Position numbers and translations under genes: made by a program. Shown here piece by piece: positions 48,677 to 58,070 of a stretch of 64,000 nt of DNA. The notes under the pieces were generated by a model that was given only the letters and a program-made list of their open reading frames with translations, had not been told where the DNA came from and searched no databases. This stretch comes from Prevotella sp. (GTDB taxonomy: Bacteria; Bacteroidota; Bacteroidia; Bacteroidales; Bacteroidaceae). How positions within the stretch are numbered: the first letter of the stretch is position 1; every line of letters starts with the position of its first letter. The stretch is taken from contig JALFSW010000071.1 in assembly GCA_022779305.1 (NCBI GenBank), positions 1-64,000 of the forward strand, in the 5' to 3' direction.

Positions 48677-49300
48677 TTAAATATTTATTTTCTCTATATC
48701 GGAAGCCATCATTTTCTTCCAGTTCAAATACCCGAAGACGGCAATAATAGCATACAGAACATAAAGACAAGCTGTAAAGGGAATATCCTTATAGAAATAA
48801 AGCGCAGCAAGTTCAACGTCGGCAATCATCCAAATAATCCATTGTTCGATATATTTCTTTGCTAAAGCCCATAAACCAATGATGCTCAAAGCATTTCCAA
48901 AACTGTCTAATGCAGGAACAGTAGAATTAGTGGTCTCCGTAAGCAACCAATAAATCACCCCCCAAAGCAAAAGAAAACACTGCAGAAACACCACAAACCT
49001 TCGATGAGAAATGTGCGAAATCTTTACTTCTTTTTTCTTATTACCCGCTCCAAACTTCCAATAAAGAAATCCGTAAATCGCTGCAAGAATATAATAAACC
49101 TGCATACCGAAGTCTGCATAAAGTCCTGCTTTGTAATAAACAAAAAGATAAATCACCGGCATTATCAGCCCTGTGAGCCATAGCCATAAACTTGCTTTGT
49201 ATTCTTGATAAATATAAACGAGTCCAATAATGACTCCGATAATTTCCAATCGCTGATAATCCGAAACGAAATGATAGAATTCTTGAAATATTTCCGTCAT
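48677..49300 (-). CDS. pnuT: PnuC-family thiamin transporter (PnuT)
   Basis: A 207-residue membrane protein with about seven hydrophobic segments. It carries GFLYWKFGAG and WIIWMIADVELAALYFYKDIPFTACLYVLYAIIAVFGYLNWKKMM, the W-x-x-W and N/D-rich signature of PnuC transporters. The TPP riboswitch and the adjacent pyrophosphokinase point to thiamin rather than nicotinamide riboside. It lies 24 bp before the kinase gene. Confidence 0.92.
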   Translation of the reverse strand: MTEIFQEFYHFVSDYQRLEIIGVIIGLVYIYQEYKASLWLWLTGLIMPVIYLFVYYKAGLYADFGMQVYYILAAIYGFLYWKFGAGNKKKEVKISHISHRRFVVFLQCFLLLWGVIYWLLTETTNSTVPALDSFGNALSIIGLWALAKKYIEQWIIWMIADVELAALYFYKDIPFTACLYVLYAIIAVFGYLNWKKMMASDIEKINI

Positions 49301-49320
49301 TCTTCTGTTCCTTTAATGTG

Positions 49321-49370
49321 AATTCTTTGCTCGTGTTGCTTTTTCTTTGTGCAACACAAACAAAGAACTT
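49321..49370 (-). promoter_or_regulatory. Long intercistronic hairpin between the TonB receptor and pnuT
   Basis: AATTCTTTG(CTC)GTGTTGC pairs with GCAACAC(AAA)CAAAGAACTT across 11 nt: a two-part stem with a symmetric 3-nt internal loop. It may lower expression of the downstream genes or protect mRNA ends. Confidence 0.6.
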
Positions 49371-49374
49371 ACAC

Positions 49375-51723
49375 TTAAAATTTAAATGTTACGTTTGCCA
49401 TTAGTGTTGTGCCTGCTGTTGGAATAAATCCTATTTGGTAATAACGATGGTCATTTGTGTAGCCTGCACTTGGTGATACCGCACTATAAACCCACCCGCT
49501 TACAGCATGATGACTGTTAAAGAGGTTGCTAATCATCATTCCATAAACGATTTCCTTTAAACCGCGCTTACCGATTTTCCACGCATACGAAAGACTCACG
49601 TCTGTCTGTGTGAAAGCTGGAAGCGAGCGTTCGTGATTTTCAGAATTATCCAAATATTGCCGGCTCACATAATTCGTGTGCCACGTACATACAAAACTTT
49701 TGTGTTCCGCACGAATGAAACCATTCAAAATTGCTGATGGCGAGAATGCTAAAGTAGAATTGTCGTAGTGTAGCTTCAGTGGGTCTTCTTTCCATTTATC
49801 CACATATTCATCAAAATCTTTTATCCGATTGATACTCAATGCAGCATTTCCTTCTATCGAAAGCCATTTCAGTGGTTTGTAGGCAGCCGTCAGTTCAGCT
49901 CCCATGCGATAAGAGTTCTTGATGTTCGTCGTCAGGTATTCTCCAATATCACTCTTTTCGCCCGTCTGAACAAATTGATCTTTATAGCCCATATAATAAA
50001 GGTTAGCTCCTGCTTGCCATTTTGCCCCCGTGTATTGGTAACCCATTTCTATGTCAATGAGGTGTTCGGCATTGGGAGCTGGATATTTTCCGTTGTCCGT
50101 GAAATTGTTTCGTTCGGGTTCTCTACTTGCATAAGCCACCGACGCATACAACTTATGCAGCCCTACTTGATAATTTACTCCCATTTTTGGATTAAAGAAA
50201 TTATAATGCTCCTTTATGTCCAAAATCTGATTGCGATAACTTCCGTCCTTGTTGTCATAAAATCGATCGTTTATCCCATATGTTTTGTAGCCCACATGTC
50301 GATATTGCAGATCGGCAAAGAGCGAAAGGTTGCCGGTCACCTGATAGATTGTTTTTACAAAACCAGCATAATCATTTTTCCTTGCTTTTGCATCATAATA
50401 TCTGTGTCCTGTATAATTTTCCACCTGACCACGATTGCCGACATACGTCAAATAGCCAAAATGACTGCCATGAAATTGTTGAAGATTCAGTCCTCCGATA
50501 ATTTCCACTTTGTTTTTCTTATAGTTGATGTTATAAACTATGCCATACGTGTGTTGCGACAAACCTTTCTTTCTCACAAAGTCGCTCCGTTTCACCGTCT
50601 GTCCGCTACCATCTGTGGCAGTCAGACCATACTTAGCAAACTTGTCCCCTGGTCTGAACTCACTATAATAACCAAACCCGTAGGTATATCTCATGGCGGC
50701 ATTGTGGGTCAAAGCATCGTTACTTCTCCACGAAGCCGACAAAATATTGTGGTTTTGATAAAAGTTGTCTGTCGTTTTCTTCCAATACGTCCCATCGTCC
50801 ATTCGGTAACGATGCGTGATATATTGTCCATTTCCATCCTTTCGAAAAGTCCACGTCGTTGGGTCGAGCTCTAATGTTTCATAAAGCGAGTTATATTTAC
50901 CCAACCCTGCTCTATACATATCTTCGTAGGTTCTTATGCCTTCGTTTGCAAGCGATCCGTCGTCTGTTCCCAGCACGACACCATTCCACGCTTGACCTGT
51001 TTTTTCAAAGTTTCCAATGTTCTTATACCTCACTTGCAGATTCTCTCCAAAATAAGTCAATCCACCATAATAAGACCCCGATCTTCCGTCTGTTCCATGT
51101 ATGTAACCATCCGTGCTGGTTTCGTGGTAGGCACCATCAAAAACAAACTTGTCCCAAAGCAAACCTGTTGAGAATTTCATTCCTATATTATAGGTATCAT
51201 ACGAGCCTGCCGATGTACTTATTTCTAGGCTTGGCTTTAATCTTGGTGCTGCTGTTGCCAACGAAATCGAACCTCCGAAAGCCCCATCGCCATTTGTTGA
51301 TGTACCGATACCTCGCTGTATCTGTACACTTCCCAGCAAGGCAGCATATGAATTCATATTTGCCCAAAACACGGTCTGATCTTCGGGCGAATTAAGTGCA
51401 ATGCCATCCAGCGTCACATTAATCCTACTGCCAGCTGCACCTCTAATTCGCATTCCTACTGCGCCTGTGCCTAAACCATTCTCTCCCCATGCCAGTATGC
51501 CAGGTGTTTGTGCCAAAAGCATTGGCAGTTCACGTCCATTCTTGGCAAAGGTTTCCAACTTTTGTTTACTAATGTTGGCTACAGCAAAAGGTGCATCTGC
51601 TTTTGCACGCACACCTGCAACCACTACTTCTTGCAGTTTCTGAGCTTTCAGCGTGTCTATTTCTTCCGCTTTTCCGCCCATGGCAACCAAAATCATGGCA
51701 GCCATCAAAACATTTTTCTTCAT
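49375..51723 (-). CDS. TonB-dependent outer-membrane receptor for thiamin (OMPthi)
   Basis: A 782-residue receptor with a signal peptide (MKKNVLMAAMILVAMGGKAEE). The plug domain (about 35-145) has LQEVVVAGVRAKADAPFAVANISKQKLE and LPMLLAQTPGILAWGENGLGTGAVGMRIRGAAGSRINVTLDGIALN. The rest is a 22-stranded barrel ending in the aromatic TTLMANVTFKF. No SusD partner. The TPP riboswitch upstream makes thiamin or its phosphates the probable ligand. Confidence 0.93.
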   Translation of the reverse strand: MKKNVLMAAMILVAMGGKAEEIDTLKAQKLQEVVVAGVRAKADAPFAVANISKQKLETFAKNGRELPMLLAQTPGILAWGENGLGTGAVGMRIRGAAGSRINVTLDGIALNSPEDQTVFWANMNSYAALLGSVQIQRGIGTSTNGDGAFGGSISLATAAPRLKPSLEISTSAGSYDTYNIGMKFSTGLLWDKFVFDGAYHETSTDGYIHGTDGRSGSYYGGLTYFGENLQVRYKNIGNFEKTGQAWNGVVLGTDDGSLANEGIRTYEDMYRAGLGKYNSLYETLELDPTTWTFRKDGNGQYITHRYRMDDGTYWKKTTDNFYQNHNILSASWRSNDALTHNAAMRYTYGFGYYSEFRPGDKFAKYGLTATDGSGQTVKRSDFVRKKGLSQHTYGIVYNINYKKNKVEIIGGLNLQQFHGSHFGYLTYVGNRGQVENYTGHRYYDAKARKNDYAGFVKTIYQVTGNLSLFADLQYRHVGYKTYGINDRFYDNKDGSYRNQILDIKEHYNFFNPKMGVNYQVGLHKLYASVAYASREPERNNFTDNGKYPAPNAEHLIDIEMGYQYTGAKWQAGANLYYMGYKDQFVQTGEKSDIGEYLTTNIKNSYRMGAELTAAYKPLKWLSIEGNAALSINRIKDFDEYVDKWKEDPLKLHYDNSTLAFSPSAILNGFIRAEHKSFVCTWHTNYVSRQYLDNSENHERSLPAFTQTDVSLSYAWKIGKRGLKEIVYGMMISNLFNSHHAVSGWVYSAVSPSAGYTNDHRYYQIGFIPTAGTTLMANVTFKF

Positions 51724-51759
51724 CGGTCGATAATTGATGATATTAAAATAAAAAGGGGA

Positions 51760-51843
51760 TTTTCCCTACAACGGCATTATCCGTATCAGGTTCATCGGGT
51801 ATATTCTCAGCCACACTCAAACGAATGAGCACCCCTTGGTTTC
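51760..51843 (-). promoter_or_regulatory. TPP riboswitch
   Basis: On the minus strand the aptamer reads CAAGGGGTGCTCATTC…GTGTGGCTGAGAATATACCC…GATGAACCTGATACGGATAA…TGCCGTTGTAGGGAAA, which matches the THI-box core (GGGGTGC, CTGAGA, ACCTGATnnGGATAATGCC, GTAGGGA). Right after it, GGGA-AAA-TCCCC followed by TTTTTATTTT can fold using the aptamer's own 3' strand, suggesting either an overlapping terminator or start-site control. It sits 36 nt before the TonB receptor gene. Confidence 0.97.
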
Positions 51844-51860
51844 CACCTTGAAAACCGCTG

Positions 51861-51892
51861 CAAAAGTACAGATAATAAAGGAAACTTCCAAA
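51861..51892 (-). promoter_or_regulatory. Promoter of the thiamin operon
   Basis: On the minus strand TTTG (51892-51889), 20 bp, TACTTTTG (51868-51861). Transcription would start about 12 nt before the aptamer. Confidence 0.8.
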
Positions 51893-51936
51893 TAAAAAGT
51901 GACAAATATTTAATGAATGATCGTCAAACTTTCTCT

Positions 51937-52839
51937 TTACTTGGAACAAACTTCTTGTGCTTTCTGAATGTCAGTAGGACGCGGTGCAGTAGCTATTTTA
52001 AATTGCATGTTTGGCAAGGATTGTATTGTTTTATCATCTACTTTCATATATTTTTTTATCAGCGAAGAGAAATGCTTCACCCCCTTGGCGTTAATCATTT
52101 CCGCTGCCTTGTTGTAGGCATCCAAAAATGCTTGTTGCTCTCTCATCGATGGTGCTCCTACAAAAACAAACGCCCCAGGAATAAACACATCCTTTGCAGA
52201 ACTATAAAGCGGCCGATTACCCCACAGACGTGCCTGCGTGCATTGTGGTTCGGTGAGCCAAAGGGCATCAATGGCATCGTTTTGAAGCATGCGCAAGCGC
52301 ACCTCTATGTCGTTTACCTGCACTTTATAGGCTTGGTATTTCAGTTTTGCTTCTTTGATGACTTTGTTAGTGAGATAGTCGGTTACTGAAAATCGGGTCA
52401 TTGCAATGACCTTATCGCCCAATTCAGCAATCTTTGTGAGTTGTGAATGTTTGTTGGCTATGAGTTCCCAATAAGCATTTGTTTCTGTGAGATAGGTCAG
52501 TGGAACATGGTGACGACGTTTCAGACGTTCGGCACGTATCAAATCGGTTACAGATGCCTGTACGCTACCGCCTATCATTGCTGTATCGCAATCGAGCTGT
52601 GCCTTGTAAATACGCAAACGAATATCTACTTTAGCCGTATCGTATAACAAGCTGTCTTTTAATAGATAAACAGGCAGACAATCCATTGTTGGCATAACTG
52701 CCACTTTGAATGCTTTTTCGTTTTCAGCTTGTGCTGCTTTCATGCGCTCGGCTGCTTCTTTGCGCTGGGTTTCTTCAGATGGACCACAGCCTGTAAGAAG
52801 AAACGCTATGATAGAAATATACCAATAAAGATGCTTCAT
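51937..52839 (-). CDS. Lipoprotein, ABC-type substrate-binding protein (NMT1/ThiY-like)
   Basis: A 300-residue lipoprotein: signal peptide with lipobox LLTGC (Cys18). After a Lys/Glu-rich linker, FKVAVMPTMDCLPVYLLKDSLLYDTAKVDIRL is the start of a type-2 periplasmic binding fold as in nitrate/sulfonate/pyrimidine-precursor binding proteins. DTAMIGGSVQASVTDLIRAERL and DAIDALWLTEPQCTQARLWG continue it. No permease or ATPase gene is next to it. It lies upstream of the thiamin operon but before its riboswitch, so it is not under that control. Ligand unknown. Confidence 0.8.
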   Translation of the reverse strand: MKHLYWYISIIAFLLTGCGPSEETQRKEAAERMKAAQAENEKAFKVAVMPTMDCLPVYLLKDSLLYDTAKVDIRLRIYKAQLDCDTAMIGGSVQASVTDLIRAERLKRRHHVPLTYLTETNAYWELIANKHSQLTKIAELGDKVIAMTRFSVTDYLTNKVIKEAKLKYQAYKVQVNDIEVRLRMLQNDAIDALWLTEPQCTQARLWGNRPLYSSAKDVFIPGAFVFVGAPSMREQQAFLDAYNKAAEMINAKGVKHFSSLIKKYMKVDDKTIQSLPNMQFKIATAPRPTDIQKAQEVCSK

Positions 52840-52847
52840 AATCGTTG

Positions 52848-52855
52848 CAAAAATA
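52848..52855 (-). promoter_or_regulatory. -7 element (TATTTTTG) for the binding-protein gene
   Basis: The last G is 8 nt before the start codon, so the transcript would have almost no leader. The -33 box is weak. Confidence 0.55.
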
Positions 52856-52864
52856 GGAAATTAT

Positions 52865-52895
52865 TTTGTAACAAGAGAAAATATTCTTACTTTTG
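52865..52895 (+). promoter_or_regulatory. Promoter of radA, giving a nearly leaderless transcript
   Basis: TTTG (52865-52868), 19 bp, TACTTTTG (52888-52895). The start codon is at 52903, only 7 nt after the promoter. Confidence 0.75.
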
Positions 52896-52902
52896 TGGTC
52901 TT

Positions 52903-54294
52903 ATGGCAAAGGATAAAATTGCATACGTCTGCGAGAACTGTGGACAAGAAAGTACGAAATGGATTGGTAAATGTCCCAGCTGCAAAGAATGGAACACGTT
53001 CAAACAAATTCGGATTGCAGCCGAAACACATACCCCTTCCATTCGCATGACTGCGCAACAAGTAATCGACCCAGTCAAAGGAATCAGTAAACGAAACGTT
53101 CCGCTTCCTCTTAGCAAGATTTCTTCAAAAGAAGAACCACGCATCGATATGCTGGATGGCGAACTCAATCGTGTCTTGGGGGGCGGATTGGTGCAAGGCA
53201 GTATCATACTTATTGGTGGTGAACCAGGTATTGGAAAAAGTACGCTTACGCTGCAAACCATCCTTCGTCTGAATCGAAAAGTGCTTTATGTGAGTGGTGA
53301 AGAAAGTCCGCACCAAATAAAAATGCGGGCAGAACGCATCGTGGAAAAAATCTCTGATAACATCAAAATTCTTTCAGAAACATCCTTGGAGCAAGTTTTT
53401 GCAAGCATAAAAGACGAACAACCAGAAATTCTTATTATTGATTCTATACAAACCATTGCTACAGAAACGGTTGCAAGCAGTGCTGGAAGTATCACTCAAA
53501 TTCGCGAATGTGCTGCAGCACTCCTGCAATTTGCCAAAACCTATCGCATTCCCGTCATTCTCATAGGTCATATTAATAAAGAAGGAAGCATCGCTGGACC
53601 TAAAGTTTTGGAGCACATCGTGGACACCGTTATCCAATTTGAAGGCGACAGGCATTACATGTATCGCATACTGAGAAGCATCAAAAATCGTTTTGGATCT
53701 ACTTCCGAACTTGGCATCTATGAAATGCAACAAATGGGGTTGCGTGAAGTGAGCAACCCTTCTGAATTGCTCATCACCGATGCACATAAAGACTTGTCGG
53801 GTATAGCCATTTCAAGTGCCATTGAAGGTATGCGTCCATTTCTCGTTGAAACGCAAGCCTTGGTATCCTCGGCAGCCTATGGTACACCACAGCGTTCTGC
53901 AACAGGTTTCGATCAGCGACGATTGAACATGCTTCTGGCAGTATTGGAAAAGCGTGTGGGGTTCAAACTGATGCAAAAAGACGTCTTTCTTAACATTGCA
54001 GGTGGACTGAGAATAACCGATATGGCAATGGATTTAAGTGTTATTGCTGCCGTTTTGTCTTCAAATGTAGACACACCGATTGATGCCGACTGGTGTATGT
54101 GTGGAGAAGTGGGGCTCAGCGGAGAAGTTCGCCCTGTCAGTAGGATAGAACAACGCATTGCAGAAGCCGAAAAACTTGGATTCCACCACATCATCATCCC
54201 ACAAAACAACACTCAAGGCTTGAAGAAGCATGGGAAAATAAAGATTCACCCAGTGGGCAAAGTAGAAGAAGCTCTGCGTTTGCTTTTTGGTTAA
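52903..54294 (+). CDS. radA: DNA repair protein RadA
   Basis: A 463-residue RecA-related ATPase that helps branch migration in recombination repair. The start at MAKDKIAYVCENCGQES is chosen because the zinc finger (CENCGQESTKWIGKCPSCKEW) follows at once and the promoter overlaps any longer frame. Walker A is GGEPGIGKSTL, the RadA-specific KNRFGST motif follows, and the C-terminal 170 residues form a Lon-like domain (GEVGLSGEVRPVSRIEQRIAEAEKLGF). Confidence 0.96.
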   Translation: MAKDKIAYVCENCGQESTKWIGKCPSCKEWNTFKQIRIAAETHTPSIRMTAQQVIDPVKGISKRNVPLPLSKISSKEEPRIDMLDGELNRVLGGGLVQGSIILIGGEPGIGKSTLTLQTILRLNRKVLYVSGEESPHQIKMRAERIVEKISDNIKILSETSLEQVFASIKDEQPEILIIDSIQTIATETVASSAGSITQIRECAAALLQFAKTYRIPVILIGHINKEGSIAGPKVLEHIVDTVIQFEGDRHYMYRILRSIKNRFGSTSELGIYEMQQMGLREVSNPSELLITDAHKDLSGIAISSAIEGMRPFLVETQALVSSAAYGTPQRSATGFDQRRLNMLLAVLEKRVGFKLMQKDVFLNIAGGLRITDMAMDLSVIAAVLSSNVDTPIDADWCMCGEVGLSGEVRPVSRIEQRIAEAEKLGFHHIIIPQNNTQGLKKHGKIKIHPVGKVEEALRLLFG

Positions 54295-54407
54295 TTTCCT
54301 GTTTTCGCATCACTCTTATTGATTAGAGATGGATTTTTTGCATCCCCATTTTTAGGTATTCTTGCAATCTTCCGTGAAATGAACGAAGTATTCTCCTATT
54401 TTATTTA

Positions 54408-54415
54408 TATCTTTG
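54408..54415 (+). promoter_or_regulatory. -7 element (TATCTTTG) for feoAB
   Basis: TATCTTTG about 120 bp before the preferred start. No -33 and no clear Fur box. Confidence 0.5.
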
Positions 54416-54533
54416 CGTCAATCTGTTCAAGCATTCCGCTGCAAACGAGCAATTAGAGAAATAAAGGCGATTAAAACTTAGCGGTATGATATGCAATTTG
54501 GGGTTAATCGGCAGAAAGATGACAAGAACAATT

Positions 54534-57011
54534 ATGAAGTTATCAGAATTAAAAACAGGCGAACTTGGAATAATCAACAAGATAGGCGGTCAAGGTGGTT
54601 TCCGTAAACGAATTATAGAGATGGGGTTTATCAGGGGAAAGGAAGTAAAGGTTCTCTTGAATGCTCCTTTGCAAGATCCTGTGAAATACCAGATATTGGG
54701 CTATGAAGTGAGTTTGCGACGCAGTGAGGCAGAGCTCATTGAAGTATTGCCTCAAAAGGCGAATAAAGCAGACCAACAAATGCCTCCAAAAGTCGTTTCA
54801 TCAGTCATGAGCAGTCCCCCGGAAAAGAATTGCGAAGAGCCAATAATGGGACGTAAGGATGCTAAAAAAACTTCAGACGATCGCCACACAATTAATGTTG
54901 CACTTGTTGGAAACCCCAATTGCGGCAAGACCTCATTGTTTAATTTTGCCTCTGGTGCTCACGAACGAGTGGGTAATTATTCGGGTGTGACGGTAGATGC
55001 CAAGTATGGCTATGCCAACTTTAAAGACTATCGCTTTGAATTGGTAGATCTGCCTGGTACTTACAGCCTTTCTGCCTACAGTCCTGAAGAGCTTTATGTG
55101 CGCCAGCAACTCACAGAACGCACACCCGACATCGTTATCAACGTCATAGACGCATCAAACTTAGAACGCAACCTTTATCTAACTACCCAACTCATTGATA
55201 TGCATTTGCCGATGGTTTGTGCACTCAATATGTTTGATGAAACCGAAAGAAGAGGTGATGAAATCAATATTGACAAGCTCTCTATGCTCTTTGGGCTTCC
55301 CATGGTAGCAACGGTTTTCAAAACTGGGCGAGGTGTGGAAGCGTTGTTTGAGCAAGTGATTGCCACCTATGAGGGTATGGCAGAAGAAACGCCACATTAT
55401 CGCCACATCCACATCAATCACGGACACGAAATAGAACAAGGCATAGCCGACATACAAGAACACTTAAAACAGCAAGCCGACATACGTTCACAATATTCTA
55501 CACGCTATCTCGCCATTAAACTTCTGGAGCACGACAAAGAAATAGAACAATTTGTTTCTTCTTTCTCCGATGCACAAGAGATTTTCAAGCATAGGGATGA
55601 TGCAGACCAGCGTGTAAGGGAAGAGATGAAAACAGATAGCGAAACAGCCATTATGGATGGGAAATATGGTTTCATCAATGGTGCATTGAGAGAAGCGGCA
55701 TACAAGACTGGGGAGAAAGAAGATACTTACGGAACTACCCATTTCATCGACAAAATCCTTACGCATAAATACATTGGTTTCCCAATATTCTTTCTTTTGC
55801 TCTTCGTTATGTTTTATACCACTTTCACCATCGGGCAATACCCGATGGAATGGATAGAAACAGGTATCGGATGGCTGGGCGATTTGTTGGGAAACAACCT
55901 TCCAGAAGGTCCTTTGAAAGCTATGCTCATTGATGGCGTAATAGGCGGTGTAGGTTCAGTGATAGTCTTTCTGCCGCAGATCTTAATCCTTTACTTCTTC
56001 ATTTCCTATATGGAAGATTGCGGATATATGGCACGTGCAGCTTTCATCGTAGACCGATTGATGCACAAGATGGGCTTACATGGAAAGTCGTTTATCCCAC
56101 TCATCATGGGCTTTGGTTGCAATGTGCCTGCCATTATGGCAACACGCACCATCGAGAGTAGGAAAAGCCGTCTTGTAACGATGCTTGTTCTGCCAATGAT
56201 GAGTTGTTCGGCACGCATCCCAATTTACATCATGATCACGGGTTCATTCTTCGCCCTTCAGTATCGTTCGTTTGTGATGATATCCTTATACATAATAGGT
56301 GTATTGATGGCGGTGTTTCTTAGTTGGGTGTTCACAAAGTTTTTCATCAAAGAAGAAGACACACCCTTTGTTATGGAATTGCCTCCTTATCGCTTCCCTA
56401 CGTGGAAAGCTATTGGCAGACACACATGGGAAAAAGGTAAGCAATATCTCAAAAAAATGGGAGGAATTATTCTCGTTGCGTCTATCATTGTTTGGGCAAT
56501 GGGCTATTTCCCCATTGCAAATGATCCAAATATGTCTGAGGAGCAAAAGAGAGAACAAAGTTATATCGGACAGATTGGTAAAACCATCGAACCTGTTTTC
56601 CGATTGCAAGGTTTCGATTGGAAATTAGATGTGGGCTTGATTGCGGGTATGGGCGCAAAAGAAGTTGTCGCATCAACGCTTGGTGTGCTTTATGCTGGCA
56701 ATGATTCTTTTGAAGATGACACAGAATACAGCAATGAGGGAGAAAAATATGAGGTTTTACGACAAAAAATGACAGCTGATGTAGCCAAACTTCATGGCAT
56801 AAGTATGGAAGAAGCGAAGCCTATTGCCGCACTCACGGCTTTCACTTTCTTGATCTTTGTTTTGTTCTATTTTCCTTGTGTGGCAACAATTGCTGCAATT
56901 AAGGGAGAAACTGGCAGTTGGAAATGGGGATGTTTTGCCGCTGCCTATACTACATTCATTGCGTGGGCAATGAGTGCCATCATCTTTCAAGTAGGGCTAT
57001 TGCTGGTTTGA
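54534..57011 (+). CDS. feoB: Ferrous iron transporter, fused FeoA-FeoB
   Basis: An 825-residue fusion. Residues 1-72 are FeoA (MKLSELKTGELGIINKIGG…GGFRKRIIEMGFIRGKEVKV), an SH3-like domain. A linker leads to the FeoB G domain (VALVGNPNCGKTSLFN, DLPGTYSLSAYSPEE, NVIDASNLERNLYLT), then two gate-type repeats in the membrane (FIPLIMGFGCNVPAIMATRTIE; LPMMSCSARIPIYI; GMGAKEVVASTLGVL; FPCVATIAAIKGE). It imports Fe(II). Upstream in-frame ATGs at 54486 and 54519 are possible starts, but MKLSEL is the conserved FeoA beginning. The 260 bp after it hold no gene. Confidence 0.96.
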   Translation: MKLSELKTGELGIINKIGGQGGFRKRIIEMGFIRGKEVKVLLNAPLQDPVKYQILGYEVSLRRSEAELIEVLPQKANKADQQMPPKVVSSVMSSPPEKNCEEPIMGRKDAKKTSDDRHTINVALVGNPNCGKTSLFNFASGAHERVGNYSGVTVDAKYGYANFKDYRFELVDLPGTYSLSAYSPEELYVRQQLTERTPDIVINVIDASNLERNLYLTTQLIDMHLPMVCALNMFDETERRGDEINIDKLSMLFGLPMVATVFKTGRGVEALFEQVIATYEGMAEETPHYRHIHINHGHEIEQGIADIQEHLKQQADIRSQYSTRYLAIKLLEHDKEIEQFVSSFSDAQEIFKHRDDADQRVREEMKTDSETAIMDGKYGFINGALREAAYKTGEKEDTYGTTHFIDKILTHKYIGFPIFFLLLFVMFYTTFTIGQYPMEWIETGIGWLGDLLGNNLPEGPLKAMLIDGVIGGVGSVIVFLPQILILYFFISYMEDCGYMARAAFIVDRLMHKMGLHGKSFIPLIMGFGCNVPAIMATRTIESRKSRLVTMLVLPMMSCSARIPIYIMITGSFFALQYRSFVMISLYIIGVLMAVFLSWVFTKFFIKEEDTPFVMELPPYRFPTWKAIGRHTWEKGKQYLKKMGGIILVASIIVWAMGYFPIANDPNMSEEQKREQSYIGQIGKTIEPVFRLQGFDWKLDVGLIAGMGAKEVVASTLGVLYAGNDSFEDDTEYSNEGEKYEVLRQKMTADVAKLHGISMEEAKPIAALTAFTFLIFVLFYFPCVATIAAIKGETGSWKWGCFAAAYTTFIAWAMSAIIFQVGLLLV

Positions 57012-57271
57012 TGGGCTATATGAATAATGAAGATAGAAAATAAATGTAAACAAAGAGCTATGCTTGATCGCTCAAATAGAACTGTCTGGATTCATTGATG
57101 ATATAAAAAAATCCTACCTCCATTTCACATTCAAAAAAATGTTTTCTTTCAGGGGGTGGTTTTTGTTACCGTCCATTTTGCCGACGCTATCTAAAATCAT
57201 TGAATTCACATTAATTATTTGCTTTATCGCTTGTTTGGATCCGATCTAACTAAAGATAACTACACTCCTCC

Positions 57272-57751
57272 CTACTTTGCTAAAGGTTGTTCCCAAAAGC
57301 GAGAAGTAATATCGGTCATACGCCCTTCGGAATCAATACGATACATACGTTGATTCGTCTGGCGACTGTCTAATCCGCCTAAATGACGGATATAAGGTCC
57401 CACCTTTATATAGTTGAAATGCTCTTTTTCTATTTCTCTCGCAATGCTTGTGCGCCCCGTGTACCATCCTATTTTTAAATGAGGATAAGTTTTGCGCAAA
57501 TGTATTGCTAATTCATTCACTGCCGCAGGTTCTGCATCACCTCCCATGATACCAATGCAAGTGAGATCTGCACCATAATGCTTGAGTGCTTCACCGATAG
57601 CTGCGGTTGTCAGTGGCTTGCCCGCATCTTTCCAAAGGAAGGTGCTGTGACACCCGGGACACCTACACGGACAATTTGAAAGATTAAATGCCAGTGTAAC
57701 CTCATCGGGAAATTCTTGAAAAACGATATCGCAGTTGATGTATTTCAGCAT
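57272..57751 (-). CDS. nrdG: Anaerobic ribonucleotide reductase activating protein
   Basis: A 159-residue radical SAM protein that installs the glycyl radical on NrdD. The start MLKYINCDIVFQEFPDEVTLAFNLSNCPCRCPGCHS is family-typical and has the CxxxCxxC cluster motif; IGIMGGDAEPAAVNELA is the SAM-binding part. An upstream start at 57790 would lie inside the repeat element and is rejected. The MITE-like element ends 23 bp before the start codon, separating nrdG from nrdD by about 530 bp. Confidence 0.93.
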   Translation of the reverse strand: MLKYINCDIVFQEFPDEVTLAFNLSNCPCRCPGCHSTFLWKDAGKPLTTAAIGEALKHYGADLTCIGIMGGDAEPAAVNELAIHLRKTYPHLKIGWYTGRTSIAREIEKEHFNYIKVGPYIRHLGGLDSRQTNQRMYRIDSEGRMTDITSRFWEQPLAK

Positions 57752-57774
57752 AAAAAATGAAATATGGAATATTA

Positions 57775-57971
57775 AACCCAAATCGGTCATTAGACCGCTT
57801 GGATTTTCTTTTTATCTTATTTATTCACTTCCCAACCGCTTGCATCTGCTTGTCGGCATCTTCTTCAGCGTTTTCTCTAGAAGTAGTTCGCTACATCTGC
57901 GATAAAACGCTGAACAACCTGCACAGACCATCAGCAGCAATCAGTTTGGTCTCTAATGACCGAATTGGGTT
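57775..57971. repeat. 197-bp MITE-like element, copy 2
   Basis: Starts AACCCAAATCGGTCATTAGA and ends with its near reverse complement TCTAATGACCGAATTGGGTT. Same length as the copy at 1052-1248, in opposite orientation, with clear similarity throughout. It lies between nrdD and nrdG, so their common transcript would contain it. Confidence 0.85.
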
Positions 57972-58070
57972 AAAAAGAAAGGAAGCACCGATATTTCTGT
58001 CCTTTTGAGACAGTCTCCAAGCAAGGCTACGATTAGTCTTAGTCAGAATAGATTTTACACATTAATATAC

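Noticed and set aside
49975..50874. 299-codon plus-strand frame inside the TonB receptor gene
   Set aside because: It is opposite a receptor with plug and barrel signatures; hydrophobic stretches are an artefact of the reverse reading.
52729..52902. N-terminal extension of radA
   Set aside because: It overlaps the divergent lipoprotein gene and the radA promoter; the zinc finger begins right after the ATG at 52903.
57064..57249. 61-codon frame after feoB
   Set aside because: No family features, no promoter, and composition like intergenic DNA.
57752..57790. N-terminal extension of nrdG
   Set aside because: The extra 13 codons reach into the MITE-like element and are absent from the conserved start of NrdG.
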